Assembly (NCBI GenBank): GCA_022493055.1
Contig: CP092781.1
Coordinates: 2,480,001-2,544,000 of the forward strand
Direction of reading: 5' to 3'
Source: Staphylococcus roterodami
GTDB taxonomy: Bacteria; Bacillota; Bacilli; Staphylococcales; Staphylococcaceae
Length of the DNA: 64,000 nt
Of the stretch, positions 8,565-17,753 are shown piece after piece (the stretch's first letter is position 1; every line of letters starts with the position of its first letter). Below the pieces are notes generated by a model. That model ran no database searches and was not told the DNA's origin. It saw only the letters and a list, made by a program, of their open reading frames with translations. The position numbers and the translations under genes were made by a program.

Positions 8565-8604
8565 ACACACTCTATCCAGCTTTTTACAGTTGAATAAAGT
8601 GTGT
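8565..8604 (-). terminator. terminator after adcA
   Basis: ACACACTCTAT and ATAAAGTGTGT pair over 11 bases with one G-U pair, and a T6 run follows on the minus strand (complement of 8559-8564). It is 12 bases past the adcA stop. Confidence 0.85.
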
Positions 8605-8616
8605 AAACCTGTTGAA

Positions 8617-10161
8617 TTAATGTGCTAACATTTCTTCTTTAATTTGGTCTTTATTTAATTTTGAAGGATAATATGTTGGCCAGTTATCCATTTCTTTTAA
8701 TAAAGCGTCATTATCATTACCCATAAAGATATGGAAGTGCTCAGCTTTTTTAGGTGCAATATTGTGGTCACTAAATTGGATATATTTCGGCAAATCTTTA
8801 TCATTACCATCTACCAATTTAAACATAAATCTTACACCACGATTTCCTTTAGGATATTTCAATATTTTCTTACCATTGTATTCATATTTACCAGTATGTT
8901 TCTTACCATCTTTAGTAAATGTAATTTCATTACCTTTAATATCAATATTAGTAATATCAGTTTTATATCCTTTTTCATAATACGCTTTTAAATCTTTTGC
9001 AGATTTTTTAGGATCATTTTCAGCTTTATGTTCCATTACTTCATCAAGCGTACCATCTTTTAAATACGGATAAACAGATTGCCATTCACCAGCATAATCG
9101 CTAAGTTCACGGTCTTTAACTTGTTCATCTTTAAAATAACCATCAGAAATTGCTTTGTCATGTTTGCTTTCAGCTTTGTCGTCTTTCACTTTAATATCAC
9201 TATCTAAAGCTTTGCCAATATTTTCAATGTTTGTTTTCATTAATGATTGATAAGTGATGTTATCTTTTTTCTGTTGTTCTTTATTTAAAGATTCCATGTT
9301 GTAGAATTTTAACGGTTTTGCATCTGTTTCTTTACGAATTGTTTCAGTCACTTTATTCGCTACGTTATCTTCATAAAGAATGTATTTCGCATTACTATCT
9401 CTAATTTCTTTAACAATTTTAGTTAATTCTTTTTGTGATGGATCTTCAGCATTCATGTTTTGAATACCTTTTTGTACAAAACCATAACGATCAGCTAAGT
9501 ATCCGATTGATTCATGCGAAATGAATACCGCATTACCTTGCTTATCTTTTGTAACTTGCTTCATATCATTATCAAGTTTTTTAAGATCGTCATTTAATTT
9601 TTTATAGTTTTTCTCGTAATCATCTTTATGTTTTGGATCTTTTTTCACTAACTCATCTTTAATTTCTTTAGCGAAAGTTTGGTTGATTTTAGGATCTAAC
9701 CATATATGTGGATCATATCCTCCATGATGATGATGATGTTCCTCTTTTTCATGATCATGATCTTCATGCTCTTCACCATGTTCATGCTGATCAGTTAAAA
9801 GTTTCGATTTATCTAATTTATCCTCTAAAGATAACTTCTTATCTTTATCTTTGATTGTTGATGCTACTTTTTTAGCAACTGGATCTAAATTGTCCCCTGT
9901 ATACATAAACAAGTCTGACTTACTTGCACTTAAAATGTCTTTTTGCGTTGGTTCATAACTATGTAAATCTGTCCCTGCTGGATAGATTGACGATACTTTT
10001 ACATGTTTCCCACCAATTTGCTCTGCAAATGATTGCAATGGATACACAGTTGTTTTAATTGTTACCTTGCCATCTTTATCTTTTCCATCATCATTCCCAC
10101 ATGCGGCTAATGATAAAGTTACGACTGGTACTAGAAGTAACATACCTAATTTCTTTTTCAT
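8617..10161 (-). CDS. adcA: zinc-binding lipoprotein AdcA with C-terminal ZinT domain
   Basis: Substrate-binding lipoprotein of the Adc/Znu zinc ABC importer, 514 residues. It has a lipoprotein signal with LAAC near residue 20 (Cys lipidated). A ZnuA-like cluster A-I domain follows, interrupted by a His/Glu/Asp-rich loop at roughly residues 128-152 that ends in GGYDPHIWLDP. From about residue 340 a ZinT-like domain follows (YAGEWQSVYPYL, with HFHIF near the end). The ATG at 10161 has GGAGGG five bases before it; a GTG two codons upstream is less likely. No permease or ATPase gene is adjacent, so the partner genes must lie elsewhere. A Zur box covers the promoter-proximal leader. Confidence 0.93.
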   Translation of the reverse strand: MKKKLGMLLLVPVVTLSLAACGNDDGKDKDGKVTIKTTVYPLQSFAEQIGGKHVKVSSIYPAGTDLHSYEPTQKDILSASKSDLFMYTGDNLDPVAKKVASTIKDKDKKLSLEDKLDKSKLLTDQHEHGEEHEDHDHEKEEHHHHHGGYDPHIWLDPKINQTFAKEIKDELVKKDPKHKDDYEKNYKKLNDDLKKLDNDMKQVTKDKQGNAVFISHESIGYLADRYGFVQKGIQNMNAEDPSQKELTKIVKEIRDSNAKYILYEDNVANKVTETIRKETDAKPLKFYNMESLNKEQQKKDNITYQSLMKTNIENIGKALDSDIKVKDDKAESKHDKAISDGYFKDEQVKDRELSDYAGEWQSVYPYLKDGTLDEVMEHKAENDPKKSAKDLKAYYEKGYKTDITNIDIKGNEITFTKDGKKHTGKYEYNGKKILKYPKGNRGVRFMFKLVDGNDKDLPKYIQFSDHNIAPKKAEHFHIFMGNDNDALLKEMDNWPTYYPSKLNKDQIKEEMLAH

Positions 10162-10172
10162 AGTCACCCTCC

Positions 10173-10195
10173 TAAATAGTAATAGTTACGTTTTA
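10173..10195. promoter_or_regulatory. Zur box upstream of adcA
   Basis: A 23-bp sequence that, read on the minus strand, begins TAAAACGTAAC and ends TTACTATTTA. It matches the staphylococcal Zur consensus TAAATCGTAAT-N-ATTACGATTTA at about 20 of 23 positions. It ends 12 bases before the adcA start, so bound Zur would block transcription when zinc is plentiful. Confidence 0.75.
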
Positions 10196-10360
10196 AAATT
10201 ATATACTCATGCTACTTAAAATACAAGCACTGTTTTTACAAATAATATAAAGTCGAATCATACTATAGGGGTTTACCATTTTTCGATTTATCTAATACAT
10301 GATCATTGCACACACATGATAAAGAAAGTTTTATAGTATTTACGAACGTCATAATATAAA

Positions 10361-10413
10361 AAAAAGACAATTCCTATTATATTCACAATAGAAATTGCCT
10401 CATCGTATTGTCC
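10361..10413 (-). repeat. 53-bp terminator-like repeat, copy 1
   Basis: Shares 47 of 53 bases with the segment at 11146-11198 in the same orientation. It holds nested inverted repeats (GACAAT...ATTGTC outside, CAATT...AATTG inside) and an A-run that becomes a T-run on the minus strand, so it can terminate the yefM-yoeB transcript. The pair of copies brackets the toxin-antitoxin module. Confidence 0.75.
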
Positions 10414-10454
10414 TAAAAACAATTCTCATATTTTAACATGTTAGTTTTTTAGAT

Positions 10455-10721
10455 TTAATAATGGTATTTACATGATGCTATTTTTATATGATTGTCATCT
10501 ACTGTATAAACCAGTCTATGTTCATGATTAATACGTCTACTATAATACCCATTCAAATTCGATTTTAACTTTTCAGGCTTACCTATACCTTTCAATGGGC
10601 TATTTTTGTCAATACTTTTAAGTAACTCATTAATCTTCTTCACCATTTTTTTATCGTTCTGCTGAAAGTACTCATAATCTTCAAATGCTTGGGGCGAGAA
10701 CGTAATATTCAACCTAGCCAT
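10455..10721 (-). CDS. yoeB: YoeB/Txe-family mRNA interferase toxin
   Basis: An 88-residue RelE-superfamily toxin that cleaves mRNA at the ribosome when free of its antitoxin. The C-terminal KYHY is the hallmark catalytic end of YoeB/Txe. Glu50 (GKPEKLK) and Arg69 (HEHRLVY) fit the other catalytic positions, so the enzyme looks active. Its ATG overlaps the antitoxin stop by one base (TAATG), typical of translational coupling. Staphylococci have two such pairs, also named axe-txe or yefM-yoeB sa1/sa2; I cannot say which this is from the sequence alone. Confidence 0.9.
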   Translation of the reverse strand: MARLNITFSPQAFEDYEYFQQNDKKMVKKINELLKSIDKNSPLKGIGKPEKLKSNLNGYYSRRINHEHRLVYTVDDNHIKIASCKYHY

Positions 10722-10972
10722 TACACATCTATATCTTTCGTTACAGTTTTGCCTCGTTCTAAATCTGCAATTGATTGTGCTAAGTGCTCAGCATTATTCG
10801 GATTCTGTTGAAGGTAAAGTGTTTCAATCATAGAGTTATAATCTGATTCTGACATGATTACTACGTTTTTATCATCAGTGGATGTTACTGTTACCACATC
10901 ACTATCATCATTTACTTTTGTCATAAGAGACTTTAAATTCTGTCTAGCGTATGAATAGTTTTTTACAATCAT
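10721..10972 (-). CDS. yefM: YefM/Axe-family antitoxin
   Basis: An 83-residue Phd/YefM antitoxin. The N-terminal half (YSYARQNLKSLMTKVN, VVTVTSTDDKNVVIMSESDYNS) is the DNA-binding and dimerisation domain, and the acidic C-terminal tail wraps the toxin. ATG with AAAGGAGG ideally spaced. A perfect 20-bp TGTACA-containing palindrome lies 30 bp upstream, as expected for YefM autorepression. First gene of the two-gene operon. Confidence 0.9.
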   Translation of the reverse strand: MIVKNYSYARQNLKSLMTKVNDDSDVVTVTSTDDKNVVIMSESDYNSMIETLYLQQNPNNAEHLAQSIADLERGKTVTKDIDV

Positions 10973-11001
10973 ATTTGTCGCCTCCTTTTACTACACTTTC
11001 A

Positions 11002-11021
11002 TTGTACAAATATTTGTACAA
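11002..11021. promoter_or_regulatory. YefM operator palindrome
   Basis: TTGTACAAATATTTGTACAA is a perfect 20-bp palindrome with two TGTACA hexamers whose centres are 12 bp apart. TGTACA is the recognised core of the YefM-YoeB operator in other bacteria. It lies 30 bp before the antitoxin start and should mediate autorepression. Confidence 0.8.
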
Positions 11022-11145
11022 CCAAACAAGTGAGATGTCACAATATACGCTTGTCATAATAATAAAGAAATAGCTATCCTATCTTCTCTCGTTCTGGTCA
11101 AAAAAGTTGGCATAGTAATTTCTACCTATTTAAGTTGCATACATT

Positions 11146-11198
11146 AAAAAGACAATCTCTATTATATTGCTAATAGAAATTGCCTTATCGTATTGTCC
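11146..11198 (-). repeat. 53-bp terminator-like repeat, copy 2
   Basis: The second copy of the repeat at 10361. It sits 39 bases after the dsbA stop on the same strand and probably terminates dsbA. Six substitutions separate it from copy 1, three of them in the loop. Confidence 0.75.
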
Positions 11199-11236
11199 AG
11201 TAAAATTATGTCACAAACTTACCTCGACAATTAAAA

Positions 11237-11836
11237 TTATTTGATTTTATCTTTTAATAACTTCTCGTAACTTTCATAATCATATGGATCTTCAACTTTT
11301 TCACCATTAATAAATGCCGTTGGTGTCGTTTTAATATGATTATCTTTAGCTATTTTTTTATCTTTTTCAGCAGCTTTCCAAGATTTGCTATCTTTTGTTT
11401 TATAATCTTTTATAATTTTATTTTCCGTATCTTTATCTAAATGAAGATTTTTAATTTGCTTATCTAACACTGATTCTGTTAACCATTCTTTATTTTCATC
11501 TTGTTGTGCCGCAAATAGTTGCTTTTGAAAATCTAAAAATGATTTAGGTGCGTACATCAAAACTGCATGACTCGCACGCGAACCTACTATTGAATCTTTA
11601 CCTAAGAAAGCTAAATTTACGAATTGGTATTCCGCTTTGTGGTTATCAATATAATGTTTTCGTAATTTAGGCATAACCTTTTCGTCTAATTCTTTACAAT
11701 AAGGACATTTATAATCGCCATAGATGACAATTAATGGCTTACCACTTTTCGTAGATGTCGTTGCTGATTCTTTTTTAGCGCAAGCTGTTAAAACTAACAT
11801 GCTTACAATAAGTATAGTTAGTAATTTTTTAGTCAT
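11237..11836 (-). CDS. dsbA: thiol:disulfide oxidoreductase DsbA, lipoprotein
   Basis: An extracytoplasmic oxidase that introduces disulphides. The 199-residue protein has a lipoprotein signal (LTAC, Cys19). A thioredoxin-fold domain follows with the active site CPYC at 44-47 and a cis-proline loop KTTPTAF near residue 163. The CPYC motif and length match the staphylococcal DsbA. No DsbB gene is near, which fits reports that this DsbA works without one. It is 19 bases downstream of the lipoprotein gene at 11856 and probably shares its transcript. Confidence 0.9.
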   Translation of the reverse strand: MTKKLLTILIVSMLVLTACAKKESATTSTKSGKPLIVIYGDYKCPYCKELDEKVMPKLRKHYIDNHKAEYQFVNLAFLGKDSIVGSRASHAVLMYAPKSFLDFQKQLFAAQQDENKEWLTESVLDKQIKNLHLDKDTENKIIKDYKTKDSKSWKAAEKDKKIAKDNHIKTTPTAFINGEKVEDPYDYESYEKLLKDKIK

Positions 11837-11855
11837 AGTTACTCCTATTCATAGA

Positions 11856-12218
11856 CTAGTTTGTCATATTTTCTTCTTGATAATCCGCTTCATGTTGTTG
11901 ATAGTATCGTCTAGAATCAAAATCTTTTTTATATGTCACATGTTTACCACTAAAATCATATCCAAAGTAATGTACTTCATCATCATTACTCAATGGCTTA
12001 TAGGCTAAAATAATAATTTTATCCTTATCGTAAATATAAATATTAGCATCTTTACGTTCAAAATGATCAACACGATCGCCATTGCCATTTTTAGCTAATT
12101 GCTCTTGCTTCTGATTTTGAAGTTTAACTGCTTCATCTATTTCTTTCACATATTTATCATTACCACATCCCGCCATAAAGATAAGTAATAAAAATATCGC
12201 TATTACCAATCGCTTCAA
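11856..12218 (-). CDS. small DUF4467-like cystatin-fold lipoprotein
   Basis: A secreted lipoprotein of about 120 residues. From a TTG start at 12218 (AGGAG seven bases upstream) it reads MKRLVIAIFLLLIF then MAGC, a lipobox. The mature part has two predicted helices rich in K/Q/E followed by strands (ANIYIYDKDKIIILAYKPL), the pattern of DUF4467/cystatin-like staphylococcal lipoproteins. Function unknown. An ATG at 12245 or 12239 would add a non-signal-like extension. It is directly upstream of dsbA. Confidence 0.75.
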   Translation of the reverse strand: MKRLVIAIFLLLIFMAGCGNDKYVKEIDEAVKLQNQKQEQLAKNGNGDRVDHFERKDANIYIYDKDKIIILAYKPLSNDDEVHYFGYDFSGKHVTYKKDFDSRRYYQQHEADYQEENMTN

Positions 12219-12471
12219 TACATCCACTCCTAATTTCATATCCAACTAACTTTCAATATATTTATTACTATACACCGTCTAACATCAACGCGCTACAACA
12301 ACTGTTATACATTTAATATAAAACAACAAAGATATAATTGTTGTGTATACTAATAGAAAAACATATTTGATTTCTCATGTGTATTTACAGTCATTTTTTG
12401 ATAAAATAAAACAATAGTATTGTTAATAAATTAAAATTTTACAGTTCTATTCAGAGAGGGACGGGATAATA

Positions 12472-13722
12472 ATGAACTTTGTAACTTTGACTTCAGAAGA
12501 ATTCAATGAATTTACAACAAAGTATTTCTCACATTACACACAATCAGCTATTCATTTTGACAATAGGGTTGATTTAAAACGTGATGTGCATCTTGTGGGA
12601 GTTAAAGATGACAACGAAGAAGTAGTAGCCGCCTGCTTATTAACAGAGGCACGTACACTTAAGTTTTTTAAATATTTCTATACACATCGTGGACCAGTGA
12701 TGGATTATACAAATCAATCATTAGTCTCATTTTTCTTTAAATCACTAACTTCATATTTGAAGAAACAAAATTGTTTATATGTACTTGTAGACCCATATTT
12801 AAGTGAAAACTTACGTAATGCAGATGGTGAGATTATTAAATCTTTTGATAATCGTGCATTCGTCAAAACAATGTCATCATTAGGTTATAAACATCAAGGA
12901 TTTCCAGTGGGGTATGATTCGATGAGTCAAATTCGCTGGTTGTCAGTATTAGATTTAAAAGATAAAACAGAAGAGCAATTATTAAAAGAAATGGATTACC
13001 AGACACGACGTAATATTAAAAAAACATATGATATTGGCGTCAAAACAAAAACATTAACGATTGATGAAACACAAACATTTTTCGACTTATTCCATATGGC
13101 TGAAGAAAAACATGGTTTCAAATTCCGAGAGTTACCATACTTTGAAGAAATGCAAAAATTATACGGTGACCATGCTATGTTAAAGTTAGCTTATATCGAT
13201 TTGAACGATTATTTAAAAACTTTACAATTAAAGCAGCAACAATTAACCGCTGAGCTCTCGGGTGTTGAAGAAGCGTTAAAAGAGAGTCCTAATTCAAAGA
13301 AAAATAAAACAAAACGTACACAGCTAGAACAACAGCTAAGCAGTAATAAGCGCAAAATCGACAATACAACCGAACAAATTGAACAAGATGGTGCCGTGTT
13401 AAATTTAGCCTCTGCATTGTTCATCTATAATGACCATGAAGTTTATTATTTATCGAGTGGATCAAATCCTAAATATAATGCTTACATGGGCGCTTACCAT
13501 TTACAATGGGAAATGATTAAATTCGCCAAAGCGCATCATATTGATCGTTATAACTTCTATGGTATTACCGGAGACTTTTCAGAGTCTGCTGAAGACTACG
13601 GTGTACAACAATTCAAAAAAGGGTTTAACGCGCATGTTGAAGAGTATATTGGTGATTTTATTAAACCAATTAAGCCAATGTTTTACAAAGTTCAACAGTA
13701 TTTAAATCACAAACGTCGTTAA
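12472..13722 (+). CDS. fmhA: FemAB-family protein FmhA
   Basis: A 416-residue member of the FemX/FemA/FemB family of non-ribosomal peptidyl transferases, which add glycine from tRNA to the peptidoglycan stem peptide. Two GNAT-like subdomains flank a charged antiparallel coiled coil at about residues 243-312 (DYLKTLQLKQQQL and following), as in FemA. FmhA is a known S. aureus paralogue whose exact reaction is unsettled. The start follows GAGAGGGACGGG. It stands alone, convergent with tcyC, with which it shares a terminator. Confidence 0.85.
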   Translation: MNFVTLTSEEFNEFTTKYFSHYTQSAIHFDNRVDLKRDVHLVGVKDDNEEVVAACLLTEARTLKFFKYFYTHRGPVMDYTNQSLVSFFFKSLTSYLKKQNCLYVLVDPYLSENLRNADGEIIKSFDNRAFVKTMSSLGYKHQGFPVGYDSMSQIRWLSVLDLKDKTEEQLLKEMDYQTRRNIKKTYDIGVKTKTLTIDETQTFFDLFHMAEEKHGFKFRELPYFEEMQKLYGDHAMLKLAYIDLNDYLKTLQLKQQQLTAELSGVEEALKESPNSKKNKTKRTQLEQQLSSNKRKIDNTTEQIEQDGAVLNLASALFIYNDHEVYYLSSGSNPKYNAYMGAYHLQWEMIKFAKAHHIDRYNFYGITGDFSESAEDYGVQQFKKGFNAHVEEYIGDFIKPIKPMFYKVQQYLNHKRR

Positions 13723-13754
13723 CAGATCACTCCAAGATCTTGGCGATATAACAA

Positions 13755-13810
13755 AGAACCACACATCATGTTCAAGGCAAAATTGCCATATTAACATGAT
13801 ATGTGGTTCT
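13755..13810. terminator. bidirectional terminator between fmhA and tcyC
   Basis: AGAACCACACATCATGTT (13755-13772) pairs with 13793-13810 over 18 bases with one mismatch, and T-rich sequence follows on the plus strand. It serves fmhA and, on the other strand, tcyC. Confidence 0.85.
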
Positions 13811-13816
13811 ATTTTA

Positions 13817-14548
13817 TTAATCTTCATTTATAACATTTAAGAAACGTCTTAATTCTTCTGTTTTCGGACGATTGAATATATCTTCAGGTGCCCCTTGTTC
13901 TCCAATCATACCTTCATGAATAAATACAATATTATTTGATACTTCTTTAGCAAAACGCATTTCATGTGTCACAATGACCATTGTCATACCTTCATTTGCT
14001 AAATCTTTAATAACCTTTAAAACATCATTCACAAGCTCAGGATCAAGTGCAGATGTTGGTTCATCAAATAACATCACTTTAGGATTCATCGCTAGTGCTC
14101 TCGCAATCGCAACACGTTGTTGCTGCCCACCTGACAATGCATGTGGACGTTGATCTTTAACATGTGTCAAACCAACTTTCTCAAGCAACTCCAGTGACTT
14201 TCCTCTTGCTTCAACCTTTTTCATCTTTTTAACTGTAATAAGACCTTCCATCACATTTTCTAATGCTGTCTTATGTGGAAAAAGATTATAACTTTGAAAT
14301 ACCATACCAGATTGTTTACGAACTTCTATTTGTGATTTTTTATCTTTAGATGTATATGTTTTGCCGTTAACATAAACAGTACCTTCTGTTGGGATTTCTA
14401 ATGCATTAATCATGCGTAACAATGTTGTTTTACCAGAACCAGAGCGACCAATTAAAGTTACAACCTCACCTTTATCAACAGATAAATCAATTCCTTTGAT
14501 AACTTCAACATCATTAAATGATTTATGGATATTGTTCAATTGAATCAT
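13817..14548 (-). CDS. tcyC: cystine ABC importer ATP-binding protein
   Basis: ATPase of a polar amino acid importer, 243 residues. Walker A GRSGSGKT at 34-41, signature [15 protein letters not shown], Walker [14 protein letters not shown] and an H-loop TH are all intact. Its place after tcyA and tcyB identifies the system as TcyABC, the L-cystine importer of staphylococci. The four-base ATGA overlap with tcyB indicates coupling. Substrate is taken from known S. aureus genetics of this locus and not from the ATPase itself. Confidence 0.85.
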   Translation of the reverse strand: MIQLNNIHKSFNDVEVIKGIDLSVDKGEVVTLIGRSGSGKTTLLRMINALEIPTEGTVYVNGKTYTSKDKKSQIEVRKQSGMVFQSYNLFPHKTALENVMEGLITVKKMKKVEARGKSLELLEKVGLTHVKDQRPHALSGGQQQRVAIARALAMNPKVMLFDEPTSALDPELVNDVLKVIKDLANEGMTMVIVTHEMRFAKEVSNNIVFIHEGMIGEQGAPEDIFNRPKTEELRRFLNVINED

Positions 14549-15264
14549 GAGCGATACCCTCTTTCAATATAAGATTCATAGATACCTTGGATTATTGAAA
14601 TAATAAAGCATACCACCCAGTACATTAACGCTACTAATACATAAATTGTTAAATATTCATATGTTGTAGACGCAACTTCTTGAGCTTTTCTAAACATTTC
14701 TGCTACTAAAATAAATCCTAATAATGATGTATCTTTGATTAAACTTAAAAATGTATTTCCTAAAGCAGGTATAGATACGCGAATTGCCTGCGGTAAGATA
14801 ATACGTTGAACCGTTTGACGATATGTCATACCAATGGAATATGCCGCTTCCGTTTGACCTTTAGGTATAGAAATAATACCGCCACGAATAATTTCTGAAG
14901 CATAAGCACCTACATTTAGTGATAATCCGATAATAGCAGCAACCACAGGTGCCAATGTCCATTGATTGTCTGCATCGTTTGTAAGCAATCTACCTAATTC
15001 AGGAATACCATAAAATATGATAAATAATTGTACTATCATTGGTGTGCCTCGAATAATTGATACGTAGACACGTGCAATACTTCTCAAAACTTTACTCGTT
15101 GAAATGCGCATCAATGCTGTAAATAATGCAATAATCAATCCTAATACAAATGTAACTAATGTAATTGGAATAGAATATTTCACCAAACCTTCGAGCATTG
15201 GCCCGAAAGCTTGTTTTGCAGCATCAAGTGCATGTAGTTGTTCACTATTTAGATTTAGAAACAT
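14545..15264 (-). CDS. tcyB: cystine ABC importer permease
   Basis: A His/Glu/Gln/Arg/opine-type inner-membrane permease, about 239 residues with five helices. The EAA loop near residues 145-165 ([25 protein letters not shown]) is clear, cut here to its key part EAAxxxGxxxxQ. The ATG at 15264 overlaps the end of tcyA by 20 bases; an in-frame TTG at 15273 is less likely. Middle gene of tcyABC. Confidence 0.85.
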   Translation of the reverse strand: MFLNLNSEQLHALDAAKQAFGPMLEGLVKYSIPITLVTFVLGLIIALFTALMRISTSKVLRSIARVYVSIIRGTPMIVQLFIIFYGIPELGRLLTNDADNQWTLAPVVAAIIGLSLNVGAYASEIIRGGIISIPKGQTEAAYSIGMTYRQTVQRIILPQAIRVSIPALGNTFLSLIKDTSLLGFILVAEMFRKAQEVASTTYEYLTIYVLVALMYWVVCFIISIIQGIYESYIERGYRS

Positions 15265-16024
15265 CTTGACCAAACCATTTCTTACCTATTTTAGCTAATT
15301 CACCGTTTTCCTCGATTTTTTTCAAGCCATCGTTGAATTTTTGAACTGTTTTGTCATCTACTTTTTTAGAAAATGCAAATGCAGACTTACTTTGTTCAGC
15401 ATCACCTTTAATAGCTTTGATCTTAGCATTAGGTTTTTGTTTTTTATAATCTAAGTATGACAGACTATCATTAAATGTACCATCAACACGCTTAGACAAT
15501 AATAAATCCATTGATTGGTTAAAGCCATCAACTTTTGTAATATCAGCACCTTTATCTTTAGCTAATTTACCGTAATTAGATGTAAATGTTTGTGCTAATT
15601 TCTTACCTTTAACATCATCAAAATTTTTGATATTTTTCTCATTTTCACGAATAACTAATACAGCACTAGAGAATGTGTACGGAGTTGAAAATTTATATTT
15701 CTTTTCTCTGTCTGGATTAATACCAACCTGGTTCGCAATTACATCAAAACGCCCTGCGTCTAATCCTGCAAACATTGAATCCCAAGATGTTTCGTTAAAT
15801 TTAAGTTTTAAACCTTCTTCTTTCGCCACTGCCTTAATAACATCGATATCATACCCAGTTAATTTACCATCTTTATCATGAAAACTAAATGGTGCATATG
15901 TCCCTTCAGTACCAACATTAATTGTCTTACTATCTTTACTAGCATCCTTGTCTTTTGACGAATCATTACCACATGCAGCTAGTACGAAAACAAAAGCTAC
16001 TATCACAAATAAAAGTCTTTTCAT
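15245..16024 (-). CDS. tcyA: cystine-binding lipoprotein
   Basis: Family 3 solute-binding lipoprotein, 259 residues. Lipobox LAAC (Cys18), then NVGTEGTYAPFSF and GYDIDVIKAVA, the standard SBP_bac_3 signature. It delivers L-cystine to TcyBC. ATG with AAGGAGA upstream. A CymR-like inverted repeat lies about 22-40 bp before the start, which fits sulphur control. Confidence 0.87.
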   Translation of the reverse strand: MKRLLFVIVAFVFVLAACGNDSSKDKDASKDSKTINVGTEGTYAPFSFHDKDGKLTGYDIDVIKAVAKEEGLKLKFNETSWDSMFAGLDAGRFDVIANQVGINPDREKKYKFSTPYTFSSAVLVIRENEKNIKNFDDVKGKKLAQTFTSNYGKLAKDKGADITKVDGFNQSMDLLLSKRVDGTFNDSLSYLDYKKQKPNAKIKAIKGDAEQSKSAFAFSKKVDDKTVQKFNDGLKKIEENGELAKIGKKWFGQDVSKSK

Positions 16025-16046
16025 AGAATATATCTCCTTATTCTTA

Positions 16047-16064
16047 TTATTCTAATCGGAATAA
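16047..16064. promoter_or_regulatory. CymR-like inverted repeat upstream of tcyA
   Basis: TTATTCTAATCGGAATAA is an imperfect palindrome (14 of 18 symmetric) containing ATCGGAATA, close to the NATNGGAAT half of the CymR cysteine-metabolism operator. CymR is known to control cystine uptake in S. aureus. The motif is degenerate, so confidence is low. Confidence 0.4.
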
Positions 16065-16144
16065 AAATATTTTAATCTGAAACGCGAGATAAGTCAATAT
16101 GTTGAACTTTTGTTAAAAAGCGTTATATAGCTAACAACTTATCT

Positions 16145-17575
16145 TTATTGATGTAGATCAACTTCTTTTTTCTTACCTTGTAACATGAATGAACAAAAGA
16201 AACTAATAACTGTAATCAACACAGCAAATAAGAATCCAGCATGATAGCCATGTAACATTGAATCAATTTTAATTTGATTCATCATTTCAACTTTATTTAA
16301 TCCGTGATAGTCCGATATATTAGGAGAAAAGTTTTTACTAGCATGAGATAAAATAGTAATTAAAATTGCTGTACCAATTGAACCAGAAATTTGCTGTACT
16401 GTGTTAGTCATAGATGAACCATGTGCATTCATTTCAGGTGTCAGTTGATTCATTGTATGTGCCATAACCGGAATTAGTCCTAAAGCTATTCCTACCATTC
16501 TTATTGCATAAACAGTTGCTAACATAATCGTAGATGTATGCTCATCCATAACTACAAAATAAGTAGTCGTAATAACTACAATAGACATACCTACTAATGC
16601 CAATTTTCTCGGACCGAGTTTTCATATAGCGCTCCTGAAGTCATCGACATAAATGCCATTACAATAGCACCAGGTAATAATGTCAAACCAGAATCTAAAG
16701 CTGAACGATTCAGTAAGTTTTGCACAAAAATTGTTTCTGATCCAATCATAGAGACCATAGTGACACCCATAATAATAATACCAACAGTAAATTGTTTATT
16801 TTTAAATACGCCAAAATTCAACAATGGTATCGTTAAACGATATTGACGTAATACAAATAATGCAACGAGTACAATGCCACCAATCATTGATATCAATACA
16901 ATTGGATTATCAAATCCTTTTTCAGAAATTGAACTTGTCCCGTATAATAACCCACCGAAACCTAGCACAGATAATATAATAGAAATCATATCGATAGGCA
17001 CTTTGACATTTGTCCCTACATTTTTAACCGTTTTAAAACCTACTAAAAATGTAATCGCTGCAATTGGCGCAACAACGTGAAATAATGAACGCCAATTTAA
17101 ATATTCAACTAAATATCCAGATAACGTCGGACCAATAGCTGGAGCTAAACCAATCACTAGACCAAAAATCCCCATATATTTACCACGTTCATGTGGTGCG
17201 AAAATATCTAAAACTGTTGTCATCATAAGTGGCATCATAATCCCTGAACCTAATGCCTGAATAATTCGTGCAATTAGTAAAATTGAAAAATGTGGGCTAA
17301 ATCCGCCTAGCAATGTACCCACAAAAAAAGATTAATATACCAACTAAAAATACTTGCCTTGTTGTATAACGTTGTATCACTAGTGCTGATAATGGAATAA
17401 CAATACCATTAGTTAATAAAAATGCTGTAGTCAGCCATTGTACTTGAGTATACGAAATATCAAAATCTTTCATAATACTTGGTAAAGCCGTTACCAATAA
17501 TGTTTCATTAAGTAACCCAAAGAAGCCACCCATTAACATTGTAATAATCATCGTAAGCTTTTGTTTCTTCGACAT
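16145..17575 (-). pseudogene. DHA2-family MFS multidrug exporter, two frameshifts
   Basis: A 14-helix drug:H+ antiporter gene in three frames. Residues 1-85 (MSKKQKLTMIITMLMGGFFG onwards) read from 17575. A T7 run at about 17323-17329 (minus strand) where T6 would keep the frame shifts reading to a stop near 17297. The middle part continues in the next frame from 17322 to about 16610. There GAAAACTCGG, one A short, shifts it again, and the last 150 codons read to 16145. The two shifts cancel: the whole span is exactly 477 codons. As written, no full-length protein is made. Both lesions are in short homopolymers, so sequencing error is possible. Confidence 0.85.
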
Positions 17576-17753
17576 TTAAATATATCTCCCCTCATCATCT
17601 AAAATATATCCCGCAATTTTTAGACATTCGGCAATTATACCTATTTTCCAATAAATAAGTACGGGTTTATTGAAAAAAATTCACAAACCGTAATGATTAC
17701 TATTTACATTTAGATAATAATAAGGCATAATATATATATAAGGAGGGATATAG

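Noticed and set aside
10361..11198. CRISPR-like repeat pair
   Set aside because: Only two copies, 785 bp apart with genes between; they are terminators, not a spacer array.
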